From the NCBI GenBank assembly GCA_963701385.1, contig CAVOZW010000014.1, positions 124,001 through 188,000 on the forward strand: DNA of 64,000 bases, read 5' to 3'. Numbering within the stretch: position 1 is the first letter of the stretch; each line of letters opens with the position of its first letter. A model generated the notes under the pieces. The model was not told the DNA's origin. It ran no database searches and saw only the letters and a list, made by a program, of their open reading frames with translations. This document shows positions 17,886-25,472 of the stretch, in pieces. A program made the position numbers and the translations under genes. This stretch comes from B30-G6 sp963701385 (lineage in GTDB: Bacteria > Desulfobacterota > Desulfobacteria > Desulfobacterales > B30-G6).

Positions 17886-18623
17886 GTGCCTAAGCACAGC
17901 TACATATATAAGGCCCTGAACAGGGCTGTTGGCAAGGCGCTGCACCGATACGAGATGATATCGGATGGCGATCGAATCCTGGTGGGGCTTTCGGGCGGGA
18001 AAGACAGTCTTTCACTCATGTGGTTGCTCAACGAACGGCGAACCCGGGTCCCCATCGACTATGAACTGTTTGCCGTGTATGTGGATCTGGGGTTTCCAGG
18101 TGGGTTCAGTGATGCCCTGCGGGAACATGGTGAGAAGGCCGGATATACGGTACGGATTGTCTACACGGACTATGGCGTGATCAGCCATGGGCCGGAAAAT
18201 CGTGAGAATCCCTGTTTTCTCTGTTCCCGGCTGCGGCGGAAGCGTTTATTTGAAATTGCCGAAGAGCTGGAATGCAGCAAGGTTGCCCTGGGCCACAATA
18301 AAGACGATCTCATTGAAACCCTATTTATCAACATGTGTTATGCGGGTGAAATCAGTACCATGCTGCCCTCCCAGACCTTTTTTGGCGGCAGTTTTCAGCT
18401 CATCAGGCCGCTGGCGTTTGCAGATGAGGACAGCATCAGACGGTTCGCCAGGGAGAGAGCCTTTCCTGAATTTGTCAACCCATGTCCCACAGCCAAAACA
18501 TCCAAGCGGCAGGAAATCAAAACCCTTTTACATCAGCTCTACGCCAGCAATAAAAAAATTAAGGGCAATATATTCAGGTCCATGAGCCATGTGCGGTCAT
18601 CGTATATGTTAAAACCAAAATGA
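17886..18623 (+). CDS. ttcA: TtcA/TtuA-family PP-loop tRNA thiolation protein
   Basis: 245 residues from GTG 17886. PP-loop VGLSGGKDSLSLMWLL; CxxC in ENPCFLCSRLRRKRLFE; a third cysteine in NPCPTAKTSKRQEIK, the set that holds the [4Fe-4S] cluster in TtcA. Also LGHNKDDLIETLFINMCY, the family's second signature. TtcA makes 2-thiocytidine at position 32 of certain tRNAs; the shorter length leaves a related specificity possible. Follows rpoZ closely, probably the same transcript. Confidence 0.87.
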   Translation: MPKHSYIYKALNRAVGKALHRYEMISDGDRILVGLSGGKDSLSLMWLLNERRTRVPIDYELFAVYVDLGFPGGFSDALREHGEKAGYTVRIVYTDYGVISHGPENRENPCFLCSRLRRKRLFEIAEELECSKVALGHNKDDLIETLFINMCYAGEISTMLPSQTFFGGSFQLIRPLAFADEDSIRRFARERAFPEFVNPCPTAKTSKRQEIKTLLHQLYASNKKIKGNIFRSMSHVRSSYMLKPK

Positions 18624-18746
18624 AAAGCTTTTTTCGGAAAACCACGCTGGCGGCATTTTCGTGATCTTTTTATGTTATCATCATTAAGTTAATCCGTCCT
18701 CGTTTTTGTCAATCGATGGACTTGGTATCAGGTGGAGAAATTCTCA

Positions 18747-19517
18747 ATGCAGGACGTTCAAAATCAGCGTGATTATCGCAACATTCCCATTGATCGGGTG
18801 GGCATCAAGAACCTTAAATATCCCATTACCGTCCGGGACAAACGCGAAGGTCACCAGCCGACCGTTGCCACCATCAATATGTATGTCAATCTGCCTCACC
18901 GGGATAGGGGCACACACATGAGCCGTTTTGTCGAGATGCTGCACCTGTTTCGTCCGGCGATCTCTTTAAAAAATTTCTCCGTAATATTGGAAGAGATGAA
19001 GCGGCATCTCAACGCGGCCTCGGCGCATGTCGATATCACGTTTCCTTATTTTATCGAAAAAAAAGCCCCGGTAAGCAAATCCATGGGCTTGATGGACTAC
19101 ACCTGCCGAATCATCGGTGTCAGTGACTCGCAAGGCAAGATTGACCTCGTTTCCGAAGTCATTGTTCCCATATCATCGGTTTGTCCGTGCTCCAAGGAAA
19201 TCAGCGAAGCGGGTGCTCACAATCAGCGGGGTGAAGTCCGTCTCAGTACACGCTTTAACAAGTTCATCTGGTTGGAAGATATGATCGAACTCATCGAGGA
19301 GGCAGCATCCTGCGATGTCTATTCCATTTTGAAACGGGTTGATGAAAAGCATGTCACGGAAAAAGCCTTTGCAAACCCCAAATTTGTCGAAGATATTGTC
19401 CGGGACATCGCCATGAAGCTGAAGCAGGACGAGAATATCACCTGGTTTAGCGTGAGTGCCGAAAATTTCGAATCCATCCACAATCACAGTGCCTATGCTG
19501 AAATCACCAGCAGTTAA
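18747..19517 (+). CDS. folE2: GTP cyclohydrolase FolE2 (type IB)
   Basis: 256 residues from ATG 18747 (GTG 18732 is an alternative). Family signatures: MQDVQNQRDYRNIPIDRVG at the N-terminus, LPHRDRGTHMSRFVEMLH, and the catalytic metal-binding cysteine in SVCPCSKEISEAGAHNQRG. FolE2 converts GTP to dihydroneopterin triphosphate for folate or queuosine synthesis. It is the metal-promiscuous, non-homologous substitute for FolE, favoured under zinc limitation. No zur-type site was recognised upstream. Confidence 0.94.
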   Translation: MQDVQNQRDYRNIPIDRVGIKNLKYPITVRDKREGHQPTVATINMYVNLPHRDRGTHMSRFVEMLHLFRPAISLKNFSVILEEMKRHLNAASAHVDITFPYFIEKKAPVSKSMGLMDYTCRIIGVSDSQGKIDLVSEVIVPISSVCPCSKEISEAGAHNQRGEVRLSTRFNKFIWLEDMIELIEEAASCDVYSILKRVDEKHVTEKAFANPKFVEDIVRDIAMKLKQDENITWFSVSAENFESIHNHSAYAEITSS

Positions 19518-19535
19518 GGGTTTCTCCCCCATCCA

Positions 19536-20201
19536 ATGTGTGTCCGGTTGACACCGGTATTGACAAGGAAACGTCTAAGGGAAGGAGCGGTTTATTTGGC
19601 CGCCCGTGACAAGGACCTGGCACATCTTATGACGATCAACGGTGTGCCGCCCCTATGGGCAAGAAAGCCCTGTTTTTCGACCTTGATCCACATCATTCTG
19701 GAACAGCAGGTATCCTTGGCCTCTGCTCTGGCCCTTTACCGTAAACTCCTTCATAACCTGGTACCGTTTACACCCCGTCATTTTGTTGAGGCGGGTTCGT
19801 CTCACCTGAGATCATTGGGTGTCACGCGACAGAAATCAGCCTATTGCATCCATCTTTCCGAGGCAATTCTCGAAGACCGTCTCGTTCTAAAAACCCTGTC
19901 CGGAATGGATGATATGGCTGTGGTCGCTACACTGACCAAAATCAAAGGTATCGGTCCCTGGTCTGCGCATATCTATCTCTTGATGGCGCTGCGCAGGCCG
20001 GATGTTTGGCCTCCCGGAGACATTGCTCTGATCAATACCCTGCGAAAGATGAAATCGCTTGAGAAAAAGCCATCACTCTCGAGGCTGTCTGCCATTACCG
20101 ACGCCTGGAAACCCTTTCGGTCCGTTGCGGCGAGAATGCTGTGGCACCACTATTTGTCTGGCAAACTACAAGGCGATCCGATCAAACGGAAGCCTTCGTA
20201 G
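19536..20201 (+). CDS. DNA-3-methyladenine glycosylase II-like (HhH-GPD) protein
   Basis: 221 residues. A helix-hairpin-helix with Gly/Pro-rich loop (LTKIKGIGPWSAHIYLLMAL) is followed by the catalytic aspartate in VWPPGDIALINTL. FSTLIHIILEQQVSLASALA matches the AlkA-like branch, without the C-terminal Fe-S cluster of Nth/MutY. It excises alkylated purines, leaving abasic sites. It begins 18 bp after folE2 and may be co-transcribed. Substrate range is inferred. Confidence 0.88.
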   Translation: MCVRLTPVLTRKRLREGAVYLAARDKDLAHLMTINGVPPLWARKPCFSTLIHIILEQQVSLASALALYRKLLHNLVPFTPRHFVEAGSSHLRSLGVTRQKSAYCIHLSEAILEDRLVLKTLSGMDDMAVVATLTKIKGIGPWSAHIYLLMALRRPDVWPPGDIALINTLRKMKSLEKKPSLSRLSAITDAWKPFRSVAARMLWHHYLSGKLQGDPIKRKPS

Positions 20202-20274
20202 TAATCACCACCTGAGGAAGACCCTGGGCAGATTAAGCTTTGATCAGGACGTTGGATTTTTTCGGTCAAAAGAC

Positions 20275-20472
20275 TTAATCAATCAATAACAAGCCGCGGT
20301 CTCCGAAATTGATCAAATCTTTATATCTACCATCGTTTTTCTGGTTGCCATTTGCGTTTGCAGTCTTCTGGCTGGAACAGATACTGAATAAAATGAGGAT
20401 CTGTGAAAAAATGATAAAGCAGCAATTTCGCAGCTCCATAAAGTAATCTACTGCCATGGATGGCATCTGCAA
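20275..20472 (-). CDS. Possible small exported or membrane peptide (65 aa), unsupported
   Basis: The frame encodes a hydrophobic, signal-peptide-like stretch (CCFIIFSQILILFSICSS) followed by about 30 polar residues. An internal ATG at 20439 would start just before the hydrophobic part. No clear ribosome site precedes either start and I recognise no homologue, so it may be a chance open frame. Confidence 0.2.
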   Translation of the reverse strand: MQMPSMAVDYFMELRNCCFIIFSQILILFSICSSQKTANANGNQKNDGRYKDLINFGDRGLLLID

Positions 20473-20767
20473 GGTGGTGACTTGGTCATTCCCGACAGGT
20501 TTTCGTTGACTAAAAGCTCAATCATAAAGCCCAAACCGGAGGCCATTCCCCAAATTTGATGTAAACTCAAAATCCGCTACCGGTTGTCCAGCTGCTACTT
20601 CTGATCGTAACCTTCAATATAGAAAAATTAAAACGTCAATAACAACCTGACAGATTTGTTGTTCGGGAAGATACCTTTCTATGACACAGCCTGCACTTTA
20701 TTTTCCATGAAAAAAGGGAAGGTTAGGTTCGCAAATCCAAAGCGAACGAGTCAATTTCGGACTTTAG

Positions 20768-20989
20768 TTACCAAAGATATAGAATGGCGATCTGCACCAA
20801 AATTAACGTTGGTATATACAGGACGATGATGATACATGTAAATTTAAGAAGATTATCAAAGCGTTGCATATCACATGAATCACAAGTTGATGCCAACATT
20901 CGATACTTGTCATCTATACCTTTCCCATTAGATAGGTAACTTCGATACGAGGTAGTTTTTCCTATTAAATTATTGTCTATTAGTCTCAT
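20768..20989 (-). CDS. Possible small C-tail-anchored membrane protein (73 aa), unsupported
   Basis: About 47 polar residues with a CDSCD motif precede one hydrophobic helix (FTCIIIVLYIPTLILVQIAI) at the C-terminus. The organisation is sensible for a small membrane protein, but there is no recognisable family or ribosome site. Confidence 0.25.
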   Translation of the reverse strand: MRLIDNNLIGKTTSYRSYLSNGKGIDDKYRMLASTCDSCDMQRFDNLLKFTCIIIVLYIPTLILVQIAILYLW

Positions 20990-21293
20990 CCATTCCTAAA
21001 GTTATTCCCAAAACCTGTTCAATGATAAATCAATATGCTCTCCTTCAAAGATGGAAAATATAAACAATTAATTTATTTTGACAGACAATGCCACAATGTG
21101 TCATAATTATACAGTATATCATTATTTTGACCTGGAATTGGTTTTCTTATTGGATTTGTTTTCTCGCTTCTGTACTATTTATCGCTACAATAGATTCTAC
21201 TTTCCATTAAATTATAAATAAATTTGGGATATGATTAAGCTACAGCGGTGGTATATATCTCTTACACTAAAGTTGGTTTGGAGATAATCTATT

Positions 21294-22001
21294 ATGTCTG
21301 CTATTGTAATATCAAAAGGTTCTTACAGCCACGGCGGCGAAGTTGCAAGAAAAGTTGCTCAAAAATTAAGTTACGATAGTATCTCCCGTGATATTTTAAT
21401 TACTACTTCGAAAAGATTCAATATCTCAGAACTAAGACTAATCCGTGCCTATGAATGTTCCCCTTCTTTTTTGGACAAGTATACCTTTGGTAGAGGTAAA
21501 TACATTAAGTTTATCAAAGCTTCTATCTTGAATGAGTTAGCGAAAGATAACATGATTTATCATGGTTTCGCTGGGCACTTTTTTGTGAGTGGTATATCTC
21601 ATGTGCTTAAAGTAAGAATCAACGCTGATATGGCGGAGCGCATCACATACATGATGAAACGTGAAAACTTATCAAAGGAAGATGCCGCTAATCTGGTAAA
21701 AAAAGTTGATGAACAGAGAACGAAATGGAGTTTGGAACTATATGGGAATGATACATGGGATTCCCGGCTATATGATCTAGTGATTAACATCGGTAAAGTT
21801 ACTTTAGACCATGCAGTGGATTTGGTTTGTCAAACCGTTAAATTAAAAACTTTTCAACCCACTACTGAATCACAAAAAAAAATACAAAAATTAGCCAGTG
21901 AGGCTCTGTCAAAAGCTAAGGATATAGAAAATATTTCTCCTTTCTTTGAACCAATGCGTGATAGCGAATTGAGTAAAACATGCAAAATTATAGATGGTTA
22001 A
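21294..22001 (+). CDS. Cytidylate kinase-like family protein
   Basis: 235 residues. The N-terminus (AIVISKGSYSHGGEVARKVA) has the degenerate P-loop arrangement of the cytidylate-kinase-like family rather than a strict GxxGxGKS. FISRDIL-like and YHGFAGHFF segments and a DMAERITYMMKRENLSKEDA stretch with basic residues match the lid region of that family. Often these proteins are stand-alone and of unknown substrate. Coding sequence is AT-rich like its surroundings and unlike the Mrp genes next to it, with which it converges (50 bp gap). Confidence 0.8.
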   Translation: MSAIVISKGSYSHGGEVARKVAQKLSYDSISRDILITTSKRFNISELRLIRAYECSPSFLDKYTFGRGKYIKFIKASILNELAKDNMIYHGFAGHFFVSGISHVLKVRINADMAERITYMMKRENLSKEDAANLVKKVDEQRTKWSLELYGNDTWDSRLYDLVINIGKVTLDHAVDLVCQTVKLKTFQPTTESQKKIQKLASEALSKAKDIENISPFFEPMRDSELSKTCKIIDG

Positions 22002-22050
22002 ATTATGAAATAGATGAGAGGAATATAATTTTTCTTTGACTTTCGGATAG

Positions 22051-22386
22051 CTAATTATTTTTTCCTTTTTGACTTCTTAGTTCATCGATCCAGGTACGGT
22101 CTGACAGGGACTCGCCACTGTGATAAAAGGCTCGGCCGATGAGGTGGGCGGCCACCGGGGCCGTCAGCAGCACCAGCACGATAACGGTGGCGGCCCGCAG
22201 GGAAATGCCCAATTGCCTGTAGAAAAGTGCTTCGGCGATGATCAGCAGTCCGGTACCGAGGGTGCCCGCTTTTGTGGCTGCGTGCATGCGTATCAGGGTG
22301 TCGGGCAGACGGACGACCCCCACGGACGCCACCAGGCAGAAGATACTTCCAAATACCATGAGTAGTCCTGTGAGATAGTCAACCAT
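22051..22386 (-). CDS. mrpG: Na+/H+ antiporter subunit G
   Basis: 111 residues, three hydrophobic helices. GSIFCLVASVGVVRLPDTLIRMHAATKAGTLG-type sequence (VGVVRLPDTLIRMHAATKAG) is the MnhG/PhaG hallmark. Last gene of the Mrp operon; its start overlaps the mrpF stop by 8 bp. Part of the seven-subunit membrane complex exchanging cytoplasmic Na+ for external H+. Confidence 0.94.
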   Translation of the reverse strand: MVDYLTGLLMVFGSIFCLVASVGVVRLPDTLIRMHAATKAGTLGTGLLIIAEALFYRQLGISLRAATVIVLVLLTAPVAAHLIGRAFYHSGESLSDRTWIDELRSQKGKNN

Positions 22387-22699
22387 TCCTTTGGTCTCCC
22401 TGTTTCTTCTCGGACTGTCTCCGTGAGGTCCGCGAGATGTAACGTGCCAGTGCTACGGTTCCCAAAAACGCGATACAAGCATAGGCAATGGCCACATCGA
22501 GGTAGTTGGTTTCCTGGGCATGAATGGATACCGTCACCAGAAAGGCCACTACCAGCATGGAGAGCAGGTCTAAAGCGATCACGCGGTCGGCTGCTGTGGG
22601 TCCCCTGGCCACTCGCCAGAGCACCAAGACCATGCTGACCAGGAGCATAGCTAATGCCGCCAGGCTGGCAAGATTGATAAAGTTGTTTGCAGATATCAT
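22379..22699 (-). CDS. mrpF: Na+/H+ antiporter subunit F
   Basis: 106 residues with three hydrophobic helices; RVARGPTAADRVIALDLLS is the MnhF/PhaF hallmark. The ATG overlaps the mrpE stop by 4 bp. Small membrane subunit of the Mrp complex, needed for assembly. Confidence 0.94.
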   Translation of the reverse strand: MISANNFINLASLAALAMLLVSMVLVLWRVARGPTAADRVIALDLLSMLVVAFLVTVSIHAQETNYLDVAIAYACIAFLGTVALARYISRTSRRQSEKKQGDQRNG

Positions 22700-23172
22700 C
22701 TTCGCATAACCTCCAGGATACGCCTTTCCAGGCCATTCTTGATCTCTTCCCTAGCCTTTTCCACATCATCGAGAAACATCACGTGGACGAATAATGTTTT
22801 CCGGTCTGCGGACAGATCAATGCTTAACGTGCCCGGGGTCAGCGAAATCAGACTGGCCACGACAAAAATTTCCAGGTCCGTTTGAGCTGTGAGCGGAACG
22901 CCAATGATCCCTGGCCGGTTGATATGTTTGGGCGTGATCACATCCCAAAGGACGCGCAGATTGGAGATCACCAACTCCTTGAGAAAGTAGCTGGATAGGT
23001 TGATAGTTTTGGGCAATTTCTTGAAATAACGCGTATCCCGGTACAAGGGCTTTGTAAGCCACAGGGCGGCATATCCCAGGGCGAAGCCGGACAGAAAAAC
23101 ACTGATGCTGCCACTACCCAGAAGGATCGTAAACACTCCGGCGAACACGAGGTTGAGGATCGGCAGGCTCAT
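22696..23172 (-). CDS. mrpE: Na+/H+ antiporter subunit E
   Basis: 158 residues from ATG 23172. That start gives the ATGA overlap with mrpD and the family N-terminus; the open frame continues upstream through mrpD only by chance. Two helices, then a cytoplasmic alpha/beta domain; SLISLTPGTLSIDLSADRKT is the MnhE signature. Confidence 0.93.
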   Translation of the reverse strand: MSLPILNLVFAGVFTILLGSGSISVFLSGFALGYAALWLTKPLYRDTRYFKKLPKTINLSSYFLKELVISNLRVLWDVITPKHINRPGIIGVPLTAQTDLEIFVVASLISLTPGTLSIDLSADRKTLFVHVMFLDDVEKAREEIKNGLERRILEVMRR

Positions 23173-24665
23173 GGTCGCCCTCCCAACACCGCTTCGATGT
23201 AAAACTGTGGATCCATCAACTGCCCGGCAGCCGCCATGGCGAATTGAATCACAGGCTCCATGCAAAGCCCCAGCAGCACCGTCACCAAAGCCAAAGAAAA
23301 GACCGGGACGAGCATCCATGGGGACAACGGACGTTTGAAGGACGAACCGTGTGCCTCGGCCGGAGCCGGCTTCCAAAAGGCCTCGGACCAGATCTTTATC
23401 ATGGAAAAGACGGTCAGCAGACCCACGGCCGCCGACAGGAGGGCCAGCGTGTACTGGTGGCTCTCCAGGCTGGCCTTGATGATCAGCAGCTTGGGCCAAA
23501 ATCCGGACAAGGGGGGAAAGCCGGCCAGGGCGAATGCAGGAATGATGAAACCGGTTGCCAGTAGCCCGTTGGTTTTGTACAGCCCGCCAATTGATTTAAG
23601 GCTGAAGGACCCGCCGGCTTGCTGTACTAATCCGCTGACCAGGAAAAGGTTGGCTTTGACGATGATGTGGTGGACCAAATAGACAATAGCGCCGGTTAGT
23701 GCCAGAGGCGTAAACAGGGCCAGTCCCAAAACCATATACCCCACCTGACTGATGATATGAAAGGAGAGGATGCGACGTATCTCCATTTGGGATGCGGCAC
23801 CCACCACACCGAAAAGCATGGTCAGGGCAGCGACAACCAGCAGGATGGAGTGAGTGGTCCCGGTGTTGGACGTAAAGACCAGGGTAAACATGCGGATCAA
23901 TGCATAGATACCTACCTTGCTCAACATGCCGGCAAAGAAGGCCGACACCGGCACCGGAAGCCTGTGATACGCGGCCGGCAGCCAGAAAAAAAGGGGAAAA
24001 AGGGCCGCCTTGATACCGAAAGCGACCATCAGCAACGTGGCGACAGCGGTAAGCAGGTCCGTGTTTTGCACTCCGGCAGCTTTTACATGTAGATCGGCCA
24101 TGTTCAAGGTACCGGTCATTCCGTAGATCAGTCCGATGGCGGTAATAAAAAAAAGCGTGGAGATCAGGTTGACGGTAACATATTTTACGCCTCCGGTAAG
24201 CCGGCCGGGGCTGCGCCCCATGACCAACAGCCCGAAAGAAGCCATCAGCATGACTTCGAACCAGACATAAAGGTTGAACAGGTCGCCGGTCAGAAAGGCC
24301 CCGCACACTGCCGCGGTCAGGATCTGCATGAAGGGGTAGAAACCGGTGCGCACCTGGCTGGGGTCGATGTCATGACGGGCATATGTAATTACGGCGGTAT
24401 GGATCACAGCGGTGATCAGCACCATGACAGCGCTCAGGTAATCGGCGGCCAGACAGATGCCGAAGGGAGCGGGCCAGTCTCCTACCCATAAGACCACCAC
24501 CTCATGTTTCAGAACTGTGGCCAGGAGCAGTGTGGCCACGGCCATATGCAGCACGGCTCCTCCCAGGGCAATACCATGGGAACGGCGCTGGTGACCCCTC
24601 AGAAGGGACAAGGCTAAAGCCACGGCCATGGGCAGCAATATGGGAAGGGCCGGAAGGATTTTCAT
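23169..24665 (-). CDS. mrpD: Na+/H+ antiporter subunit D (NuoN/NuoM-like)
   Basis: 498 residues, about 14 transmembrane helices, homologous to complex I antiporter-like subunits. Characteristic segments: FNLYVWFEVMLMASFGLLVM with the key glutamate, the lysine-bearing AFGIKAALFPLFFWLPAAYH, and VYLVHHIIVKANLFLVSGLV. Overlaps mrpC and mrpE by 4 bp each. Forms a proton channel of the Mrp complex. Confidence 0.95.
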   Translation of the reverse strand: MKILPALPILLPMAVALALSLLRGHQRRSHGIALGGAVLHMAVATLLLATVLKHEVVVLWVGDWPAPFGICLAADYLSAVMVLITAVIHTAVITYARHDIDPSQVRTGFYPFMQILTAAVCGAFLTGDLFNLYVWFEVMLMASFGLLVMGRSPGRLTGGVKYVTVNLISTLFFITAIGLIYGMTGTLNMADLHVKAAGVQNTDLLTAVATLLMVAFGIKAALFPLFFWLPAAYHRLPVPVSAFFAGMLSKVGIYALIRMFTLVFTSNTGTTHSILLVVAALTMLFGVVGAASQMEIRRILSFHIISQVGYMVLGLALFTPLALTGAIVYLVHHIIVKANLFLVSGLVQQAGGSFSLKSIGGLYKTNGLLATGFIIPAFALAGFPPLSGFWPKLLIIKASLESHQYTLALLSAAVGLLTVFSMIKIWSEAFWKPAPAEAHGSSFKRPLSPWMLVPVFSLALVTVLLGLCMEPVIQFAMAAAGQLMDPQFYIEAVLGGRP

Positions 24666-25069
24666 GAAGTCCCCCTTCGTACCATTTGATCCTGACCGGC
24701 CGGTTCCGGCTCATCTTCCCCGGCTTCATTTAAAAAGGACACCTCGTTTAGGTCCAGGGTCCCGGTATGTGCGTATGTCCGCAACAGCAGGGCCAATACG
24801 AAAGTGATCATGGCAAACCCGATGACGATGGCGGTCAGAATCAGAGCTTGGGGCAGGGCGTTGGACACCGGATGGGTCAAGCCGGTGTGACCTGGTGGAA
24901 TCAGCGGCGGTTGTGTATTTTGCAAACGACCGGCCGTAAATATCAGCAGGTTGACGGCGTTGCCGATGAGTGTGAATCCGAAAACGAATTTGATCAAATT
25001 GCCGGAGAGCATCAGATACAGGGCTGCGGCGAACATCAGACCGATAAGGCAGGCGAGCAGTGCTTCCAT
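24662..25069 (-). CDS. mrpC: Na+/H+ antiporter subunit C (NuoK-like)
   Basis: 135 residues, three helices. LYLMLSGNLIKFVFGFTLIG and the following GNAVNLLIFTAG match MnhC/NuoK, including the helix-borne acidic/polar pattern. IGFAMITFVLALLLR is the third helix; the polar C-terminal tail is longer than usual. Begins 1 bp after the mrpB stop. Confidence 0.94.
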   Translation of the reverse strand: MEALLACLIGLMFAAALYLMLSGNLIKFVFGFTLIGNAVNLLIFTAGRLQNTQPPLIPPGHTGLTHPVSNALPQALILTAIVIGFAMITFVLALLLRTYAHTGTLDLNEVSFLNEAGEDEPEPAGQDQMVRRGTS

Positions 25070-25070
25070 G

Positions 25071-25472
25071 TCAGCTCTCCTCCAGGGTTAGCAGAATGGC
25101 CAGAATGGCGCCCAACACAGCCAGAAAGACGCCGATATCGAAAATCAGCGGTGTGCCCACAGATAGCTTCGGTCCCAGGTCCCACCACATGCCGGTTAGA
25201 AAGGACCGGGACGCAAACACAGCAGGCAGTCCAGCGATTATTGCAAGGCTCAGCCCTGTGAAGGCAATGGTTGCAGGAAGCACACGAATCGCACGGCGGA
25301 CCTTGCCAGGCCCTTCGGCAATGGCGAACAGGGCAAAGCCGGTACCGGCTACCAACGCTGCGACAAAGCCGCCGCCGGGCTGGTGGTGCCCGCGGAGCAG
25401 CAGGTAGACTGCAAAAACCAGGATCATTCCCACCATCAAGCGGGTAGCGGTTTTCAGGATGACGGATTGCAC
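25071..25472 (-). CDS. mrpB: Na+/H+ antiporter subunit B
   Basis: 133 residues from GTG 25472. FAVYLLLRGHHQPGGGFVAA is the MnhB signature (RGHNxPGGGF type). Four helices. The start overlaps the end of mrpA by 19 bp, typical coupling in this operon. Confidence 0.94.
   Translation of the reverse strand: MQSVILKTATRLMVGMILVFAVYLLLRGHHQPGGGFVAALVAGTGFALFAIAEGPGKVRRAIRVLPATIAFTGLSLAIIAGLPAVFASRSFLTGMWWDLGPKLSVGTPLIFDIGVFLAVLGAILAILLTLEES

Larger units (their letters stand above)
20202..21293. other. AT-rich intergenic region of about 1.1 kb
   Basis: No convincing conserved gene is visible. The base composition falls sharply compared with the genes on the left, and this continues through the next gene. 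Two small minus-strand reading frames with hydrophobic segments are listed separately with low confidence. No tRNA, CRISPR or IS end was seen. Confidence 0.6.

Noticed and set aside
22696..23499. 267-codon version of mrpE
   Set aside because: The upstream 109 codons are a frame shadow of mrpD; ATG 23172 gives the family length and an ATGA overlap.
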